From: Ignisphaera cupida
GTDB taxonomy: Archaea > Thermoproteota > Thermoprotei_A > Sulfolobales > Ignisphaeraceae
Assembly: GCF_030186535.1 (NCBI RefSeq)
Contig: NZ_JASNVW010000002.1
Span: forward strand, 82,001-146,000
Direction of reading: 5' to 3'
DNA: 64,000 nt
The notes beneath the pieces are model-generated. The model was not told the origin of the DNA, searched no databases, and saw nothing but the letters and a program-made list of their open reading frames with translations. This document shows positions 62,501-64,000 of this stretch, piece after piece (position 1 is the stretch's first letter; every line of letters begins with the position of its first letter). The translations under genes and the position numbers were made by a program.

Positions 62501-63207
62501 CAACAACGCCATTGAATTCCGAGGAAGTTGTTGAGGCTATTATGCGTGGTGAACTAGGATTTGCAACAAGAATATCACACGATCATTTAAAGCTTTATGA
62601 CCTTATATACAGAAGATTTTTGGCAAGTCAAATAGTGCCTGCAAAAGTATTGTATGCTACAATAGTTATGGATTTTGATGGAATTATACAAACTATTTCA
62701 TTACCTGTGGATATAATTGAGCAAGGATTTACATTTGCCTATCCAATTAAAATATACAATCAATTCAGAAAACTTTCAGCTGGCACTATCATAAAGATTG
62801 ATCATGTTGAAGTGATAAAAACATCTAGTGTGAGACTCTATAAAGTTTCAGATTTAGTGTCGATGATGAAAAGCCATGGAATTGGAAGGCCAAGCACATA
62901 TGCAAAGGCTATAGACAATAATGTTAGACATGGCTATATGATTCTAAGTAAAAAGAAAAAGGTTGCAATTCCAACTAAATTAGGTTTAGATGTCGCTGAC
63001 ATACTTTCAAGAGAATTTCTAAATTTAGTTGGAATTGAATTTACGAGAAACCTTGAAAAACTTATTGATGAAGTCGAGAAAGGATCTATTGATATTAAAG
63101 ATGCACTTGCATTTATAAAATCTAGAGTTGATGAAATATGGATTAAGACACATGATAATCATTTAACACATTTAACACAATTTGATTTAATTTCAACATC
63201 TCTCTAA
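59536..63207 (+). CDS. rgy: Reverse gyrase
   Basis: A 1223-residue fused helicase-topoisomerase IA that introduces positive supercoils, found in hyperthermophiles. The helicase-like half has Walker A VAPTGVGKSTLL (near 88-99), the DDLDS box (near 200) and ASGRTSRI. The topoisomerase half opens with LIVVESPTKARTIASMFGKP (near 615-634), includes the zinc finger CRNCGAQHVGAFDSCPYC (near 698-715) and the catalytic tyrosine Y940 in GLITYHRTDSTRIS. The N-terminal zinc finger of many reverse gyrases is missing here; only single cysteines are left (C18, C32). The start is TTG 59536 or ATG 59554. Confidence 0.97.
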   Translation: MGIKLLMIEYRNGFSNYCRQLNELGSKAVVVCIRKDSTSSFFEDLKNVIEKEIVFFKDFFKQCTGYEMRSFQEYWSKKLLFGESFALVAPTGVGKSTLLTVYALYKTLFYNSKVYMIAPTREIAKQLHRKIVSYVENIKDLGYDVKKIKILLYDSTARNSEEVKNSIMNGDFNVLITSAAFLSRHHMLIMDKKVDVIIADDLDSILRNSKNVDRVLHLLGFDDEIIEIGLQLVKMRQKMLVAKISKGLEYVDEIRKEMLELEASLKDKLSKVTTQLVVASATGRSKGIKALLLKELLGFDAGAVFEYLRNVDDVYIDLNRIDEIVDIVKTIGSGVIFVSNLYKNFVDKLTDLLSRNNIRFAIAKSGNKAVDKFRKGEVDVLIGSASYYGILVRGLDEPQRIRFAVFIGVPHTMKKLDDALNNVRFMFILLKTLKNYGLNVDEDLKRVVNIIQNSTPAQLILYSKMLRGILEPQQNVHGVVDNVNILKIVKNKLVSIVKHLLDKQSHILVENYGIIVKDDNGQIQVVKPDLFTYIQASGRTSRIVGKSKCYGVSIVFEKYHELVKILERRLKKITLFNGFRGYSKEFIYEAFKKIVQSRAEGGSADGIQIENIKPILIVVESPTKARTIASMFGKPVKKIYGNIIVYETVIPLEDRVFVAMVTATLGHLTDLVVDEGFHGVKELGSGGYAAIYDFITKCRNCGAQHVGAFDSCPYCNSFDVYTSASIYNVLKKLASEVSAVFIATDPDTEGEKIAFDVYNLIYSYNQNIYRIEFREVTKNAILSALKNPRKIDLNKVLAQITRRIADRWIGFELSMYLQNMFNKPWLGAGRVQSPVLLWTVNRYVEYKANQGHAIVVTILGYKHKLFLGSIDKAKAEEIARRIYEKGVRIADVKYEEIVLNPPPPYTTDTLLAEANMLYGFSASKTMSLAQNLFEMGLITYHRTDSTRISSIGMAIAREALEKMNLSAFYMPRSWDRNIRGEDAHEAIRPTTPLNSEEVVEAIMRGELGFATRISHDHLKLYDLIYRRFLASQIVPAKVLYATIVMDFDGIIQTISLPVDIIEQGFTFAYPIKIYNQFRKLSAGTIIKIDHVEVIKTSSVRLYKVSDLVSMMKSHGIGRPSTYAKAIDNNVRHGYMILSKKKKVAIPTKLGLDVADILSREFLNLVGIEFTRNLEKLIDEVEKGSIDIKDALAFIKSRVDEIWIKTHDNHLTHLTQFDLISTSL

Positions 63208-63247
63208 ATAAATATTACTTAGCAAACTAAAATTTACTGCTAAAGCT

Positions 63248-63523
63248 TTATTTCTTTGCAATAGATATTTTTATATATGAAACTCTTCTTCCTTTAATCA
63301 ATAGGCTTCCTATCTCAACATTCTTAAGCGTTACTCTATCACCTAATCTTGAAGCAAGTGTGTTGTATAGTGTAACTGCTCTATGTATATGTCTCCCTCT
63401 ACCAAGAATTTCAATGACATCAGCCTCTCTATTCAAACTCACTATAGCTTCAAGCACATATTCTCTTAGAGGCCTATTTCCAAGCACAATTGTTTTTGTA
63501 TTGCCAGTAGGTGCTGTACTCAT
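63248..63523 (-). CDS. Second Alba protein (Alba2-like, without the lysine pair)
   Basis: A 91-residue Alba paralogue. It keeps the fold (IVLGNRPLREYVLEAIVSLNREADVIEILGRGRHIHRAVTLYNTLASRLGDRVTLKNVEIGSLLIKGRRVSYIKISI), but the lysine pair of the other Alba is replaced by N16-R17, so the acetylation switch is absent. It resembles Alba2, which forms heterodimers with Alba1 and changes DNA compaction. It flanks reverse gyrase on the far side, on the minus strand. Confidence 0.92.
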   Translation of the reverse strand: MSTAPTGNTKTIVLGNRPLREYVLEAIVSLNREADVIEILGRGRHIHRAVTLYNTLASRLGDRVTLKNVEIGSLLIKGRRVSYIKISIAKK

Positions 63524-63602
63524 GTTAAAAACCTTCTAGTAAAGCATTTATACACAGCTATAAAATATAAATTTATCATTTTGTAGCAATATTATTTTAG
63601 GT

Positions 63603-63642
63603 TTAAAAATTTTGTGCTGTAATGAGTATTGACTAGGAGGTG
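63603..63642 (+). promoter_or_regulatory. Promoter and ribosome site of the phosphoribosyltransferase gene
   Basis: TTAAAAATTTTG at 63603-63614 is a TATA-like box; transcription would start near 63633-63638. It is followed by a very strong ribosome site AGGAGGTG at 63635-63642, which precedes the frame of the following gene. No ATG, GTG or TTG lies in that frame at proper distance. Confidence 0.55.
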
Positions 63643-63650
63643 TATTTATT

Positions 63651-64000
63651 ATAGCAGATACAGATACAAGTTTTTTAGTACTAACATGGAATGATTTAAT
63701 GGCACTTAGTCTAGAGCTTGCAGAAAAGATATTTTTGTCAGGCTTTAGACCAAGCATCGTTGTTGCAATTCTTAGAGGAGGTTACATTGTTGCAAAACTT
63801 GTTAGTGATTATCTTGGTATAGACGAAATAGCAACAACAGAGATAAAATTTTATAGAGGTATCGGTGAAAAGGGTGAGAAACCCATAATATCCACACCTC
63901 TTATTCGCAGCATAAAAGATGAGAAAGTTCTTATAGTAGATGATGTTGCAGACTCTGGTAGAACCCTTCAAGTGGCTATAGATCTTGTGAGAATATATGG
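63651..64000 (+). CDS. Phosphoribosyltransferase (partial, open at the right end)
   Basis: The first 116 codons of a PRTase-fold protein, likely a purine (xanthine-guanine or hypoxanthine-guanine) phosphoribosyltransferase. It shows VLTWNDLMALSLELAEKIFLSGFRPSIVVAILRGGYIVAKLVSDYLGI, then VLIVDDVADSGRTLQ, the PRPP-binding motif. It salvages a base with PRPP. The frame has no usual start codon: between the upstream TGA at 63630 and the first conserved residues there are only CTA, GGA, GGT, GTA, TTT, ATT and ATA. I place the start at ATA 63651 (ATT 63648 is also possible), 8 and 5 bases from a strong AGGAGGTG. Confidence 0.75.
   Translation, partial: MADTDTSFLVLTWNDLMALSLELAEKIFLSGFRPSIVVAILRGGYIVAKLVSDYLGIDEIATTEIKFYRGIGEKGEKPIISTPLIRSIKDEKVLIVDDVADSGRTLQVAIDLVRIY

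Overview
The window is archaeal and almost certainly from a hyperthermophilic crenarchaeon. It has an RNA polymerase largest subunit split into A' and A'', eukaryote-like ribosomal proteins (S6e, S19e, S28e, L7Ae, L18e, L24e, L30e, L31e, L39e, LX), aIF2-gamma, aIF5B and aIF6, two Alba proteins, reverse gyrase, an RNase P Rpp21 subunit, a C/D box guide RNA and a tRNA intron outside the anticodon loop. The DNA is AT-rich while its tRNA genes are GC-rich, as expected for a hyperthermophile with a low-GC genome. A relative of Ignisphaera or the Desulfurococcales is my best guess, from general resemblance only.

Layout. 1-6.4 kb: end of an oligopeptide ABC permease pair (minus), a flavodiiron protein, a sodium:solute symporter with a tiny membrane-protein partner, and a tandem GNAT acetyltransferase. 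6.4-14.6 kb: a full membrane-bound [NiFe] hydrogenase (Mbh) operon, with the hydrogenase subunits J-K-L-N first, then the Mrp-antiporter-like subunits, with MbhE and MbhF fused. 14.7-18.6 kb: NagA and a biotin uptake cluster (EcfT, fused EcfA, BioY). 18.7-26.3 kb: intron-containing tRNA-Glu, then a long plus-strand information-processing run (Rpp21, YhbY, S19e, PDCD5, L39e, L31e, aIF6, LX, prefoldin, FtsY, SecE, Spt5, L11, L1, L10). 26.3-29.4 kb: 6-phospho-3-hexuloisomerase, tRNA-Thr, a radical SAM protein of unknown role, tRNA-Lys.

29.5-41 kb: rpoH-rpoB-rpoA1-rpoA2-L30e-NusA, then S12-S7-EF1A-S10 and tRNA-Ser. 41-41.8 kb: a decayed patch that looks like a mobile-element remnant beside a broken gene. 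41.8-50 kb: S13-S4-S11-rpoD-L18e-L13-S9-rpoN-S2, running into isoprenoid genes (a degenerate mevalonate-kinase-like protein, isopentenyl phosphate kinase, type 2 IPP isomerase, prenyl diphosphate synthase). 50-58.9 kb: a lipoyl-like protein, GluRS, L7Ae, S28e, L24e, aIF5B, S6e, aIF2-gamma, a PIN-domain protein, RpoE, a C/D box sRNA and an unknown small protein. 58.9-64 kb: Alba, reverse gyrase, a second Alba, and the start of a phosphoribosyltransferase that lacks a normal start codon.

How it works together: the Mbh complex would take electrons from reduced ferredoxin, make H2 and pump ions, which could feed the symporter. Most of the rest is the transcription, translation and chromatin core. 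The most notable points are the kinase-dead mevalonate-kinase-like protein, the sRNA, the non-canonical tRNA intron, the Mbh E-F fusion, the symporter's mini-protein and the unusual start codon at the right edge. I found no CRISPR array and no intact mobile element.
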